Assembly: GCA_964016885.1 (NCBI GenBank)
Contig: OZ024740.1
Location: 6,840,450-6,904,449 of the forward strand
DNA: 64,000 nt
Direction of reading: 5' to 3'
DNA from: Eledone cirrhosa
Taxonomy: Eukaryota > Mollusca > Cephalopoda > Octopoda > Eledonidae
The position numbers and the translations under genes are program-made. Numbering within the stretch: position 1 is the first letter of the stretch; every line of letters begins with the position of its first letter. The notes beneath the pieces are model-generated. The model made no database searches and was not told where the DNA came from. It saw only the letters and a list, made by a program, of their open reading frames with translations. Below are positions 1 to 13,316 of the stretch, one piece after another.

Positions 1-269
1 TACTCAGATCCTAAGGCTGTATTTGTGAGAGACATTACCCCAAAATACTCAGATCCTAAGGCAGTATTTGTGAGAGACATTACCCCAAAATACTCAGATC
101 CTCAGGCTGTATTTGTGGGAGACATTACCCCAAAATACTCAGATCCTAAGGTAGTGTTTGTGAGAGACATTATCCCAAAATACTCAGATCCTAAGGCTGT
201 ATTTGTGAAAACATTACCCCAAAATACTGAGATTCTAAGGCTGTATTTTTGAGAGACATTACCCCAAAA

Positions 270-495
270 TACTCAGATCCTCAGGCTGTATTTGTGGGAG
301 ACATTACCCCAAAATACTCAGATCCTAAGGTAGTGTTTGTGAGAGACATTATCCCAAAATACACAGATCCTAAGGCTGTATTTGTGAGAGACAATACCCC
401 AAAATACTCAGATCCTAAGGCAGTATTTGTGAGAGACATTACCCCAAAATACTCAGATCCTAAGGCAGTATTTGGGAGAGACATTACCCCCAAAA
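270..495 (+). repeat. Core cassette 1, contracted to 5 monomers
   Basis: Head CCTCAGG/GTGGGAG and AAGGTAGTG/ATTATCC, then one TACACAG/GACAAT monomer, one CAG monomer and the ATTTGGGAGAG five-C tail. The middle of the 11-monomer cassette is missing. A second head without tail lies just upstream at 91. Confidence 0.85.
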
Positions 496-1348
496 TACTC
501 AGATCCTAAGGCTGTACTTGTGAGAGACATTACCCCAAAATACTCAGATCCTAAGGCAGTGTTTGTGAAAGACATTACCGCAAAATACTCAGATCCTAAG
601 GCATCGTTTGTGAGAGATATTACCCGAAAATACTCAGATCCTAAGGCTGTATTTGTGAGAGACATTACCCCAAAATACTCAGATCCTAAGGCAGTATTTG
701 TGAGAGACATGACCCCAAAATACTCAGATTCTCAGGCTCTATTTGTGACAGACATTACCCCCAAAATACTCAAATCCTAAGGAAGAATTTGTGAGAGACA
801 TTACCCCGAAATACTCAGATCCTAAGGTAGTGTTTGTGAGAGACATTATCCCAAAATACTCAGATCCTAAGGCTGTATTTGTGAGAGACTTACCCCAAAA
901 TACTCAGATCCTAAGGCAGTATTTGTGAGAGACATTACCCCAAAATACTGAGATCCTAAGGCTGTATTTGTGAGAGACATTACCCCAAAATACTGAGACC
1001 CTAAAGCAGTATTTGTGAGATACATTACCCCAAAATACTCAGATCCTAAGGTAGTGTTTGTGAGAGACATTATCCCAAAATACTCAGATCCTAAGGCTGT
1101 ATTTGTGAGAGACTTACCCCAAAATACTCAGATCCTAAGGCAGTATTTGTGAGAGACATTACCCCAAAATACTCAGATCCTCAGGCTGTATTTGTGGGAG
1201 ACATTACCCCAAAATACTCAGATCCTAAGGTAGTGTTTGTGAGAGACATTATCCCAAAATACTCAGATCCTAAGGCTGTATTTGTGAAAACATTACCCCA
1301 AAATACTGAGATTCTAAGGCTGTATTTTTGAGAGACATTACCCCAAAA

Positions 1349-1799
1349 TACTCAGATCCTCAGGCTGTATTTGTGGGAGACATTACCCCAAAATACTCAG
1401 ATCCTAAGGTAGTGTTTGTGAGAGACATTATCCCAAAATACTCAGATCCTAAGTCTGTATTTGTGAGAGACATTACCCCAAAATACTCAAATCCTAAGGC
1501 AGTATTTGTGAGAGACATTACCCCAAAATACTCAGATCCTAAGGCTGTATTTGTGAGAGACATTACCCCAAAATACTGAGATCCTAAGGCAGTGTTTGTG
1601 AGAGACATTACGCCAAAATACTCAGATCCTAAGGCTGTATTTGTGAGCGACATTACCCCAAAATACTCAGATCCTAAGGCTGTATTTGTGAGAGACAATA
1701 CCCCAAAATACTCAGATCCTAAGGCAGTATTTGTGAGAGACAATAACCCAAAATACTCAGATCCTAAGGCAGTATTTGGGAGAGACATTACCCCCAAAA
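1349..1799 (+). repeat. Core cassette 2, 10 monomers
   Basis: Full order except that one of the two GACAATACC monomers is missing. Private marks are AAGTCTG in monomer 3 and CAAATCC in monomer 4, shared only with cassettes 4 and 21. Confidence 0.88.
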
Positions 1800-2925
1800 T
1801 ATTCAGATCCTAAGGCTGTACTTGTGAGAGACATTACCCCAAAATACTCAGATCCTAAGGCAGTGTTTGTGAGAGACATTACCGCAAAATACTCAGATCC
1901 TAAGGCATCGTTTGTGAGAGACATTACCCCAAAATACTCAGATCCTAAGGCTGTATTTGTGAGAGACATTACCCCAAAATACTCAGATCCTAAGGCAGTG
2001 TTTGTGAGAGACATTACCCCAAAATACTCAGATCCTAAGGCAGTGTTTGTGAGAGATATTACCCGAAAATACTCAGATCCTAAGGCAGTGTTTGTAAGAG
2101 ACATTACCCCCAAAATACTCAGATGATAAGGCAGTGTTTGTCCGAGATATTACCCCAAAATACTCAGATCCTAAGGCTGTATTTGTGAGAGACATTACCC
2201 CAAAATACTCAGATCCTAAGGCAGTATTTGTGAGAGGTATTACCCCAAAATACTCAGATTCTCAGGCTCTATTTGTGACAGACATTACCCCCAAAATACT
2301 CAAATCCTAAGGAAGAATTTGTGAGAGACATTACCCCGAAATACTCAGATCCTAAGGCAGTATTTGTGAGCGACATTATCCCAAAATACTCAGATTCTAA
2401 AGCTGTATTTGTGAGAGACATTACCCCAAAATACTCAGATCCTAAGGCAGTATTTGTGAGAGACATTACCCCAAAATACTGAGATCCTAAGGCAGTATTT
2501 GTGAGAGACATTACCCCAAAATACTGAGATCCTAAGGCTGTATTTGTGAGAGACATTACCCCAAAATACTGAGACCCTAAGGCAGTATTTGTGAGATACA
2601 TTACCCCAAAATACTCAGATCCTAAGGCAGTATTTGTGAGAGACATTACCCCAAAATACTCAGATCCTCAGGCTGTATTTGTGAGAGACATTACCCCAAA
2701 ATACTCAGATCCTAAGGCAGTATTTGTGAGAGACATTACCCCAAAATACTCAGATCCTCAGGCTGTATTTGTGGGAGACATTACCCCAAAATACTCAGAT
2801 CCTAAGGTAGTGTTTGTGAGAGACATTATCCCAAAATACTCAGATCCTAAGGCTGTATTTGTGAAAACATTACCCCAAAATACTGAGATTCTAAGGCTGT
2901 ATTTTTGAGAGACATTACCCCAAAA

Positions 2926-3151
2926 TACTCAGATCCTCAGGCTGTATTTGTGGGAGACATTACCCCAAAATACTCAGATCCTAAGGTAGTGTTTGTGAGA
3001 GACATTATCCCAAAATACACAGATCCTAAGGCTGTATTTGTGAGAGACAATACCCCAAAATACTCAGATCCTAAGGCAGTATTTGTGAGAGACATTACCC
3101 CAAAATACTCAGATCCTAAGGCAGTATTTGGGAGAGACATTACCCCCAAAA
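2926..3151 (+). repeat. Core cassette 3, contracted (copy of cassette 1)
   Basis: Base-for-base counterpart of 270-495 at offset 2,656, including the TACACAG monomer and the five-C tail. Confidence 0.85.
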
Positions 3152-4004
3152 TACTCAGATCCTAAGGCTGTACTTGTGAGAGACATTACCCCAAAATACT
3201 CAGATCCTAAGGCAGTGTTTGTGAAAGACATTACCGCAAAATACTCAGATCCTAAGGCATCGTTTGTGAGAGATATTACCCGAAAATACTCAGATCCTAA
3301 GGCTGTATTTGTGAGAGACATTACCCCAAAATACTCAGATCCTAAGGCAGTATTTGTGAGAGACATGACCCCAAAATACTCAGATTCTCAGGCTCTATTT
3401 GTGACAGACATTACCCCCAAAATACTCAAATCCTAAGGAAGAATTTGTGAGAGACATTACCCCGAAATACTCAGATCCTAAGGTAGTGTTTGTGAGAGAC
3501 ATTATCCCAAAATACTCAGATCCTAAGGCTGTATTTGTGAGAGACTTACCCCAAAATACTCAGATCCTAAGGCAGTATTTGTGAGAGACATTACCCCAAA
3601 ATACTGAGATCCTAAGGCTGTATTTGTGAGAGACATTACCCCAAAATACTGAGACCCTAAAGCAGTATTTGTGAGATACATTACCCCAAAATACTCAGAT
3701 CCTAAGGTAGTGTTTGTGAGAGACATTATCCCAAAATACTCAGATCCTAAGGCTGTATTTGTGAGAGACTTACCCCAAAATACTCAGATCCTAAGGCAGT
3801 ATTTGTGAGAGACATTACCCCAAAATACTCAGATCCTCAGGCTGTATTTGTGGGAGACATTACCCCAAAATACTCAGATCCTAAGGTAGTGTTTGTGAGA
3901 GACATTATCCCAAAATACTCAGATCCTAAGGCTGTATTTGTGAAAACATTACCCCAAAATACTGAGATTCTAAGGCTGTATTTTTGAGAGACATTACCCC
4001 AAAA

Positions 4005-4455
4005 TACTCAGATCCTCAGGCTGTATTTGTGGGAGACATTACCCCAAAATACTCAGATCCTAAGGTAGTGTTTGTGAGAGACATTATCCCAAAATACTCA
4101 GATCCTAAGTCTGTATTTGTGAGAGACATTACCCCAAAATACTCAAATCCTAAGGCAGTATTTGTGAGAGACATTACCCCAAAATACTCAGATCCTAAGG
4201 CTGTATTTGTGAGAGACATTACCCCAAAATACTGAGATCCTAAGGCAGTGTTTGTGAGAGACATTACGCCAAAATACTCAGATCCTAAGGCTGTATTTGT
4301 GAGCGACATTACCCCAAAATACTCAGATCCTAAGGCTGTATTTGTGAGAGACAATACCCCAAAATACTCAGATCCTAAGGCAGTATTTGTGAGAGACAAT
4401 AACCCAAAATACTCAGATCCTAAGGCAGTATTTGGGAGAGACATTACCCCCAAAA
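4005..4455 (+). repeat. Core cassette 4, 10 monomers (copy of cassette 2)
   Basis: Counterpart of 1,349-1,799 at offset 2,656 with the same AAGTCTG and CAAATCC marks and the same missing monomer. Confidence 0.88.
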
Positions 4456-5129
4456 TATTCAGATCCTAAGGCTGTACTTGTGAGAGACATTACCCCAAAA
4501 TACTCAGATCCTAAGGCAGTGTTTGTGAGAGACATTACCGCAAAATACTCAGATCCTAAGGCATCGTTTGTGAGAGACATTACCCCAAAATACTCAGATC
4601 CTAAGGCTGTATTTGTGAGAGACATTACCCCAAAATACTCAGATCCTAAGGCAGTGTTTGTGAGAGACATTACCCCAAAATACTCAGATCCTAAGGCAGT
4701 GTTTGTGAGAGATATTACCCGAAAATACTAAGATCCTAAGGCAGTGTTTGTAAGAGACATTACCCCCAAAATACTCAGATGATAAGGCAGTGTTTGTCCG
4801 AGATATTACCCCAAAATACTCAGATCATAAGGCTGTATTTGTGAGAGACATTACCCCAAAATACTCAGATCCTAAGGCAGTATTTGTGAGAGGTATTACC
4901 CCAAAATACTCAGATTCTCAGGCTCTATTTGTGACAGACATTACCCCCAAAATACTCAAATCCTAAGGAAGAATTTGTGAGAGACATTACCCCGAAATAC
5001 TCAGATCCTAAGGCAGTATTTGTGAGCGACATTATCCCAAAATACTCAGATTCTAAAGCTGTATTTGTGAGAGACATTACCCCAAAATACTCAGATCCTA
5101 AGGCAGTATTTGTGAGAGACATTACCCCA

Positions 5130-5156
5130 AAATACTGAGATCCTAAGGCAGTATTT
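5130..5156 (+). other. Example of the monomer inverted repeat (8-bp arms)
   Basis: AAATACTG (5,130-5,137) and CAGTATTT (5,149-5,156) are perfect reverse complements around an 11-base loop holding GATCCTAAGG. This occurs in monomers with G at 5 and CAG at 17-19. Monomers with C at 5 and CAG have 7-bp arms and a 13-base loop, and CTG monomers keep a 6-bp stem. It could be a binding-site dyad or an extruded hairpin, but no function can be shown from sequence alone. Confidence 0.6.
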
Positions 5157-6213
5157 GTGAGAGACATTACCCCAAAATACTGAGATCCTAAGGCTGTATT
5201 TGTGAGAGACATTACCCCAAAATACTGAGACCCTAAGGCAGTATTTGTGAGATACATTACCCCAAAATACTCAGATCCTAAGGCAGTATTTGTGAGAGAC
5301 ATTACCCCAAAATACTGAGATACTAAGGCAGTATTTATGAGAGACATTACCCCAAAATACTCAGATCCTAAGGCAGTATTTGTGAGAGACATTACCCCAA
5401 AATACTCAGATCCTAAGGCTGTAATTGTGAGAGACATGACCCCAAAATACTGAGATCCTAAGGCTGTATTTGTGAGAGACATTACCCCAAAATACGCAGA
5501 TCCTAAGGCAGTATTTGTGAGAAACATTACACCAAAATACTCAGATCCTAAGGCAGTATTTATGAGAGACATTACCCCAAAATACTCAGATCCTAAGGCA
5601 GTATTTGTGAGAGACATTACCCCAAAATACTCAGATCCTAAGACAGTATTTGTGAGAGACATTACCCCAAAATACTCAGATCCTAAGGCAGTGTTTGTGA
5701 GAGACATTACATCAAAATACTCAGATCCTAAGGCTGTATTTGTGAGAGACATTACCCCAAAATACTCAGATCCTAAGGCTGTATTTATGAGAGACATTAC
5801 CCCAAAATACTCAGATCCTAAGGCTGTATTTGGGAGAGACATTACACCAAAATACTCAGATCCTAAGGCTGTATTTATGAGAGACATTACCCCCAAAATA
5901 CTCAGATCCTAAGGCTGTACTTGTGAGAGACATTACCCCAAAATACTGAGATCCTAAGGCTGTATTTGTGAGAGACATTACCCCAAAATACTCAGATCCA
6001 AAGGCAGTATTTGTGAGAGACATTAGCCCAAAATACTGAGATCCTAAGGCTGTGTTTGTGAGAGACATTACCCCAAAATACTCAGATCCTAAGGCAGTAT
6101 TTATGAGAGACATTACCCCAAAATACTGAGATCCTAAGACTGTATTTGTGAGAGACATTATCCCAAAATACTGAGATTCTAAGGCTGTATTTTTGAGAGA
6201 CATTACCCCAAAA

Positions 6214-6709
6214 TACTCAGATCCTCAGGCTGTATTTGTGGGAGACATTACCCCAAAATACTCAGATCCTAAGGTAGTGTTTGTGAGAGACATTATCCCA
6301 AAATACTCAGATCCTAAGGCAGTATTTGTGAGAGACATTACCCCAAAATACTCAGATCCTAAGGCTGTATTTGTGAGAGACATTACCCCAAAATACTGAG
6401 ATCCTAAGGCAGTGTTTGTGAGAGACATTACGCCAAAATACTCAGATCCTAAGGCTGTATTTGTGAGCGACATTACCCCAAAATACTCAGATCCTAAGGC
6501 TGTATTTGTGAGAGACAATACCCCAAAATACTCAGATCCTAAGGCTGTATTTGTGAGAGACAATACCCCAAAATACTCAGATCCTAAGGCAGTATTTGTG
6601 AGAGACAATAACCCAAAATACTCAGATCCTAAGGCAGTATTTGTGAGAGTCAATAACCCAAAATACTCAGATCCTAAGGCAGTATTTGGGAGAGACATTA
6701 CCCCCAAAA
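6214..6709 (+). repeat. Core cassette 5, 11 monomers, 496 bp
   Basis: Head, CAG, CTG, then G5/CAGTG with ACGCC, GAGCGAC, two GACAATACC and GACAATAACC. A private GAGAGTCAATAACC monomer precedes the five-C tail. It has one fewer plain monomer after the head than the typical order. Confidence 0.88.
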
Positions 6710-7070
6710 TACTCAGATCCTAAGGCAGTGTTTGTGAGAGACATTACCGCAAAATACTCAGATCCTAAGGCATCGTTTGTGAGAGACATTACCCCAAAAT
6801 ACTCAGATCCTAAGGCTGTATTTGTGAGAGACATTACCCCAAAATACTCAGATCCTAAGGCAGTGTTTGTGAGAGACATTACCCCAAAATACTCAGATCC
6901 TAAGGCAGTGTTTGTGAGAGATATTACCCGAAAATACTCAGATCCTAAGGCAGTGTTTGTAAGAGACATTACCCCCAAAATACTCAGATCATAAGGCAGT
7001 GTTTGTCCGAGATATTACCCCAAAATACTCAGATCCTAAGGCTGTATTTGTGAGAGACATTACCCCAAAA

Positions 7071-10000
7071 TACTCAGATCCTAAGGCAGTATTTGTGAGA
7101 GACATTACCCCAAAATACTCAGATTCTCAGGCTCTATTTGTGACAGACATTACCCCCAAAATACTCAAATCCTAAGGAAGAATTTGTGAGAGACATTACC
7201 CCGAAATACTCAGATCCTAAGGCAGTATTTGTGAGCGACATTATCCCAAAATACTCAGATTCTAAGGCTGTATTTGTGAGAGACATTACCCCAAAATACT
7301 CAGATCCTATGGCAGTATTTGTGAGAGACATTACCCCAAAATACTGAGATCCTAAGGCAGTATTTGTGGGAGACATTACCCCAAAATACTGAGATCCTAA
7401 GGCTGTATTTGTGAGAGACATTACCCCAAAATACTGAGACCCTAAGGCAGTATTTGTGAGATACATTACCCCAAAATACTCAGATCCTAAGGCAGTATTT
7501 GTGAGAGACATTACCCCAAAATACTGAGATACTAAGGCAGTATTTGTGAGAGACATTACCCCCAAATACTCAGATCCTAAGGCAGTATTTGTGAGAGACA
7601 TTACCCCAAAATACTCAGATCCTAAGGCTGTAATTGTGAGAGACATGACCCCAAAATACTGAGATCCTAAGGCTGTATTTGTGAGAGACATTACCCCAAA
7701 ATACGCAGATCCTAAGGCAGTATTTGTGAGAAACATTACACCAAAATACTCAGATCCTAAGGCAGTATTTATGAGAGACATTACCCCAAAATACTCAGAT
7801 CCTAAGGCAGTATTTGTGAGAGACATTACCCCAAAATACTCAGATCCTAAGACAGTATTTGTGAGAGACATTACCCCAAAATACTCAGATCCTAAGGCAG
7901 TGTTTGTGAGAGACATTACATCAAAATACTCAGATCCTAAGGCTGTATTTGTGAGAGACATTACCCCAAAATACTCAGATCCTAAGGCTGTATTTATGAG
8001 AGACATTACCCCAAAATACTCAGATCCTAAGGCTGTATTTGTGAGAGACATTACACCAAAATACTCAGATCCTAAGGCTGTATTTATGAGAGACATTACC
8101 CCCAAAATACTCAGATCCTAAGGCTGTACTTGTGAGAGACATTACCCCAAAATACTGAGATCCTAAGGCTGTATTTGTGAGAGACATTACCCCAAAATAC
8201 TCAGATCCAAAGGCAGTATTTGTGAGAGACATTAGCCCAAAATACTCAGATCCTAAGGCTGTGTTTGTGAGAGACATTACCCCAAAATACTCAGATCCTA
8301 AGGCAGTATTTATGAGAGACATTACCCCAAAATACTGAGATCCTAAGACTGTATTTGTGAGAGACATTATCCCAAAATACTGAGATTCTAAGGCTGTATT
8401 TTTGAGAGACATTACCCCAAAATACTCAGATCCTCAGGCTGTATTTGTGGGAGACATTACCCCAAAATACTCAGATCCTAAGGTAGTGTTTGTGAGAGAC
8501 ATTATCCCAAAATACTCAGATCCTAAGGCTGTATTTGTGAGAGACATTACCCCAAAATACTCAGATCCTAAGGCAGTATTTGTGAGAGACATTACCCCAA
8601 AATACTCAGATCCTAAGGCTGTATTTGTGAGCGACATTACCCCAAAATACTCAGATCCTAAGGCTGTATTTGGGAGAGACATTACCCCCCAAAATACTCA
8701 GATCCTAAGGCTGTATTTGTGAGAGACATTACCCCAAAATACTGAGACCCTAAGGCAGTATTTGTGAGATACATTACCCCAAAATACTCAGATCCTAAGG
8801 CAGTATTCGTGAGAGACATTACCCCAAAATACACAGATCCTAAGGCAGTATTTGTGTGAGACATTACCCCAAAATACTCAGATCCTAAGGCTGTAATTGT
8901 GAGAGACATGACCCCAAAATACTGAGATCCTAAGGCTGTATTTGTGAGAGACATTACCCCAAAATACGCAGATCCTAAGGCAGTATTTGTGAGAAACATT
9001 ACACCAAAATACTCAGATCCTAAGGCTGTATTTGTGAGAGACATTACCCCAAAATACTCAGATCCTAAGGCAGTATTTGTGAGAGATATTACCCCAAAAT
9101 ACTCAGATCCTAAGACAGTATTTGTGAGAGACATTACCCCAAAATACTCAGATCCTAAGGCAGTGTTTGTGAGAGACATTACATCAAAATACTCAGATCC
9201 TAAGGCTGTATTTGTGAGAGACATTACCCCAAAATACTGAGATCGTAAGGCTGTATTTATGAGAGACATTACCCCAAAATACTCAGATCCTAAGGCTGTA
9301 TTTGTGAGAGACATTACACCAAAATACTCAGATCCTAAGGCTGTATTTATGAGAGACATTAGCCCAAAATACTCAGATCCTAAGGCTGTGTTTGTGAGAG
9401 ACATTACCCCAAAATACTCAGATCCTAAGGCAGTATTTATGAGAGACATTACCCCAAAATACTGAGATCCTAAGACTGTATTTGTGAGAGACATTACCCC
9501 AAAATACTCAGATCCTAAGGCAGTGTTTGTGAGAGACATTACCCCAAAATACTGAGATCCTAAGGCTGTATTTGTGAGAGACATTACCCCCCAAAATACT
9601 GAGATCCTAAGGCTGTATTTGTGAGAGACATTACCACAAAATACTCAGATCCTAAGGCAGTATTTGTGAGAGATATTACCCCAAAATACTGAGATTCTAA
9701 GGCAGTATTTGTGAGAGACATTACCCCAAAATACTGAGATCCTAAGGCTGTATTTGTGAGAGACATTACGCCAAAATACTGAGATCCTAAGGCAGTATTT
9801 GTGAGAGACATTACCCCAAAATACTGAGATCCTAAGGCAGTATTTGTGAGAGACATTACCCCAAAATACTGAGATCCTAAGGCAGTATTTGTGAGAGACA
9901 TTACCCCAAAATACTCAGATCCTAAGGCAGTATTTGTGAGAGACATTACCCCAAAATACTAAGATCCTAAGGCAGTATTTGTGAGAGACATTACCCCAAA

Positions 10001-10136
10001 ATACTCAGATCCTAAGGCAGTATTTGTGAGAGACATTACCCCAAAATACTGAGATCCTAAGGCTGTATTAGTGAGAGACATTACCCCAAAATACTGAGAT
10101 CCTAAGGCTGTATTTGTGAGAGACATTACCCCAGAA
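7071..10136 (+). repeat. About 3.07-kb tandem HOR, copy 1
   Basis: It is followed directly by a second copy at offset 3,066. After about 8,650 the offset becomes 3,156, because the next copy carries two extra monomers (GACAATACC and GACAATAACAC) in its core cassette. The unit includes the landmark at 7,116, a six-monomer cassette, two six-C monomers (near 8,688 and 9,588) and a run of G-at-5 monomers at about 9,590-10,100. Confidence 0.88.
8423..8694 (+). repeat. Core cassette 6, contracted to 6 monomers, six-C tail
   Basis: Head, two plain monomers, GAGCGAC and then directly the ATTTGGGAGAG tail with six C. The G5/ACGCC and all GACAAT monomers are absent. Confidence 0.85.
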
Positions 10137-13100
10137 TACTCAGATCCTAAGGCAGTATTTGTGAGAGACATTACCCCAAAATACTCAGATTCTCAGGCTC
10201 TATTTGTGACAGACATTACCCCCAAAATACTCAAATCCTAAGGAAGAATTTGTGAGAGACATTACCCCGAAATACTCAGATCCTAAGGCAGTATTTGTGA
10301 GCGACATTATCCCAAAATACTCAGATTCTAAGGCTGTATTTGTGAGAGACATTACCCCAAAATACTCAGATCCTATGGCAGTATTTGTGAGAGACATTAC
10401 CCCAAAATACTGAGATCCTAAGGCAGTATTTGTGGGAGACATTACCCCAAAATACTGAGATCCTAAGGCTGTATTTGTGAGAGACATTACCCCAAAATAC
10501 TGAGACCCTAAGGCAGTATTTGTGAGATACATTACCCCAAAATACTCAGATCCTAAGGCAGTATTTGTGAGAGACATTACCCCAAAATACTGAGATACTA
10601 AGGCAGTATTTGTGAGAGACATTACCCCCAAATACTCAGATCCTAAGGCAGTATTTGTGAGAGACATTACCCCAAAATACTCAGATCCTAAGGCTGTAAT
10701 TGTGAGAGACATGACCCCAAAATACTGAGATCCTAAGGCTGTATTTGTGAGAGACATTACCCCAAAATACGCAGATCCTAAGGCAGTATTTGTGAGAAAC
10801 ATTACACCAAAATACTCAGATCCTAAGGCAGTATTTATGAGAGACATTACCCCAAAATACTCAGATCCTAAGGCAGTATTTGTGAGAGACATTACCCCAA
10901 AATACTCAGATCCTAAGACAGTATTTGTGAGAGACATTACCCCAAAATACTCAGATCCTAAGGCAGTGTTTGTGAGAGACATTACATCAAAATACTCAGA
11001 TCCTAAGGCTGTATTTGTGAGAGACATTACCCCAAAATACTCAGATCCTAAGGCTGTATTTATGAGAGACATTACCCCAAAATACTCAGATCCTAAGGCT
11101 GTATTTGTGAGAGACATTACACCAAAATACTCAGATCCTAAGGCTGTATTTATGAGAGACATTACCCCCAAAATACTCAGATCCTAAGGCTGTACTTGTG
11201 AGAGACATTACCCCAAAATACTGAGATCCTAAGGCTGTATTTGTGAGAGACATTACCCCAAAATACTCAGATCCAAAGGCAGTATTTGTGAGAGACATTA
11301 GCCCAAAATACTCAGATCCTAAGGCTGTGTTTGTGAGAGACATTACCCCAAAATACTCAGATCCTAAGGCAGTATTTATGAGAGACATTACCCCAAAATA
11401 CTGAGATCCTAAGACTGTATTTGTGAGAGACATTATCCCAAAATACTGAGATTCTAAGGCTGTATTTTTGAGAGACATTACCCCAAAATACTCAGATCCT
11501 CAGGCTGTATTTGTGGGAGACATTACCCCAAAATACTCAGATCCTAAGGTAGTGTTTGTGAGAGACATTATCCCAAAATACTCAGATCCTAAGGCTGTAT
11601 TTGTGAGAGACATTACCCCAAAATACTCAGATCCTAAGGCAGTATTTGTGAGAGACATTACCCCAAAATACTCAGATCCTAAGGCTGTATTTGTGAGCGA
11701 CATTACCCCAAAATACTCAGATCCTAAGGCTGTATTTGTGAGAGACAATACCCCAAAATACTCAGATCCTAAGGCAGTATTTGTGAGAGACAATAACACA
11801 AAATACTCAGATCCTAAGGCAGTATTTGGGAGAGACATTACCCCCCAAAATACTCAGATCCTAAGGCTGTATTTGTGAGAGACATTACCCCAAAATACTG
11901 AGACCCTAAGGCAGTATTTGTGAGATACATTACCCCAAAATACTCAGATCCTAAGGCAGTATTCGTGAGAGACATTACCCCAAAATACACAGATCCTAAG
12001 GCAGTATTTGTGTGAGACATTACCCCAAAATACTCAGATCCTAAGGCTGTAATTGTGAGAGACATGACCCCAAAATACTGAGATCCTAAGGCTGTATTTG
12101 TGAGAGACATTACCCCAAAATACGCAGATCCTAAGGCAGTATTTGTGAGAAACATTACACCAAAATACTCAGATCCTAAGGCTGTATTTGTGAGAGACAT
12201 TACCCCAAAATACTCAGATCCTAAGGCAGTATTTGTGAGAGATATTACCCCAAAATACTCAGATCCTAAGACAGTATTTGTGAGAGACATTACCCCAAAA
12301 TACTCAGATCCTAAGGCAGTGTTTGTGAGAGACATTACATCAAAATACTCAGATCCTAAGGCTGTATTTGTGAGAGACATTACCCCAAAATACTGAGATC
12401 GTAAGGCTGTATTTATGAGAGACATTACCCCAAAATACTCAGATCCTAAGGCTGTATTTGTGAGAGACATTACACCAAAATACTCAGATCCTAAGGCTGT
12501 ATTTATGAGAGACATTAGCCCAAAATACTCAGATCCTAAGGCTGTGTTTGTGAGAGACATTACCCCAAAATACTCAGATCCTAAGGCAGTATTTATGAGA
12601 GACATTACCCCAAAATACTGAGATCCTAAGACTGTATTTGTGAGAGACATTACCCCAAAATACTCAGATCCTAAGGCAGTGTTTGTGAGAGACATTACCC
12701 CAAAATACTGAGATCCTAAGGCTGTATTTGTGAGAGACATTACCCCCCAAAATACTGAGATCCTAAGGCTGTATTTGTGAGAGACATTACCACAAAATAC
12801 TCAGATCCTAAGGCAGTATTTGTGAGAGATATTACCCCAAAATACTGAGATTCTAAGGCAGTATTTGTGAGAGACATTACCCCAAAATACTGAGATCCTA
12901 AGGCTGTATTTGTGAGAGACATTACGCCAAAATACTGAGATCCTAAGGCAGTATTTGTGAGAGACATTACCCCAAAATACTGAGATCCTAAGGCAGTATT
13001 TGTGAGAGACATTACCCCAAAATACTGAGATCCTAAGGCAGTATTTGTGAGAGACATTACCCCAAAATACTCAGATCCTAAGGCAGTATTTGTGAGAGAC

Positions 13101-13316
13101 ATTACCCCAAAATACTAAGATCCTAAGGCAGTATTTGTGAGAGACATTACCCCAAAATACTCAGATCCTAAGGCAGTATTTGTGAGAGACATTACCCCAA
13201 AATACTGAGATCCTAAGGCTGTATTAGTGAGAGACATTACCCCAAAATACTGAGATCCTAAGGCTGTATTTGTGAGAGACATTACCCCAGAATACTCAGA
13301 TCCTAAGGCAGTAATT
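10137..13316 (+). repeat. About 3.16-kb tandem HOR, copy 2
   Basis: Copy of 7,071-10,160 at offset 3,066 and then 3,156. Apart from the two-monomer insertion near 11,730-11,820 I see very few differences. Similarity ends near 13,316, where GGCAGTAATTATGAG begins a different series. The segment 10,182-12,182 reappears at 62,000-64,000 (offset 51,818) with a single substitution noticed. Confidence 0.88.
11489..11850 (+). repeat. Core cassette 7, 8 monomers, six-C tail
   Basis: Like cassette 6 (offset 3,066) but retaining one GACAATACC and a private GACAATAACAC monomer. It is the closest relative of the cassette at 63,307-63,668. Confidence 0.87.

Larger units (their letters stand above)
1..2656 (+). 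repeat. 2,656-bp HOR block, copy 1
   Basis: This block is repeated immediately downstream at a constant offset of 2,656 bp (59 monomer lengths plus 1). It contains two contracted or near-complete core cassettes, two copies of the GATTCTCAGGCTCT landmark (721 and 2,251) and 44-bp monomers with GTGAAAACATT (181 and 1,260) or GAGAGACTTACC (near 881 and 1,105). The left end may lie outside the window, so the true unit start is unknown. Confidence 0.93.
2657..5312 (+). repeat. 2,656-bp HOR block, copy 2
   Basis: Near-perfect copy of 1-2,656. I found only about three substitutions: A to C at 2,669 (CCTAAGG to CCTCAGG), C to A near 4,729 (TACTAAGATCC) and C to A near 4,827 (GATCATAAGG). All odd-length monomers recur at the same offset. 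Similarity at this offset stops at about 5,313, where TACTGAGATACTAAGG replaces the expected monomer. This is a young tandem duplication, or an assembly duplication that needs read support. Confidence 0.93.
4907..7115 (+). repeat. 2,209-bp HOR unit (landmark to landmark)
   Basis: The unit runs between successive GATTCTCAGGCTCT landmark monomers. Its first part, about 4,907-6,400, recurs at offset 2,209 (7,116 to about 8,600), and its end overlaps the core cassette at 6,214-6,709. The offset changes by whole monomers: one gained inside the cassette and one lost just after it, relative to the block at 4,005-4,730. That is the expected trace of unequal exchange in register. Confidence 0.85.

Noticed and set aside
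5130..5156. Rho-independent terminator or bacterial regulatory hairpin
   Set aside because: The stem is AT-rich, recurs every 45 bp and has no associated gene. It is a property of the satellite monomer.
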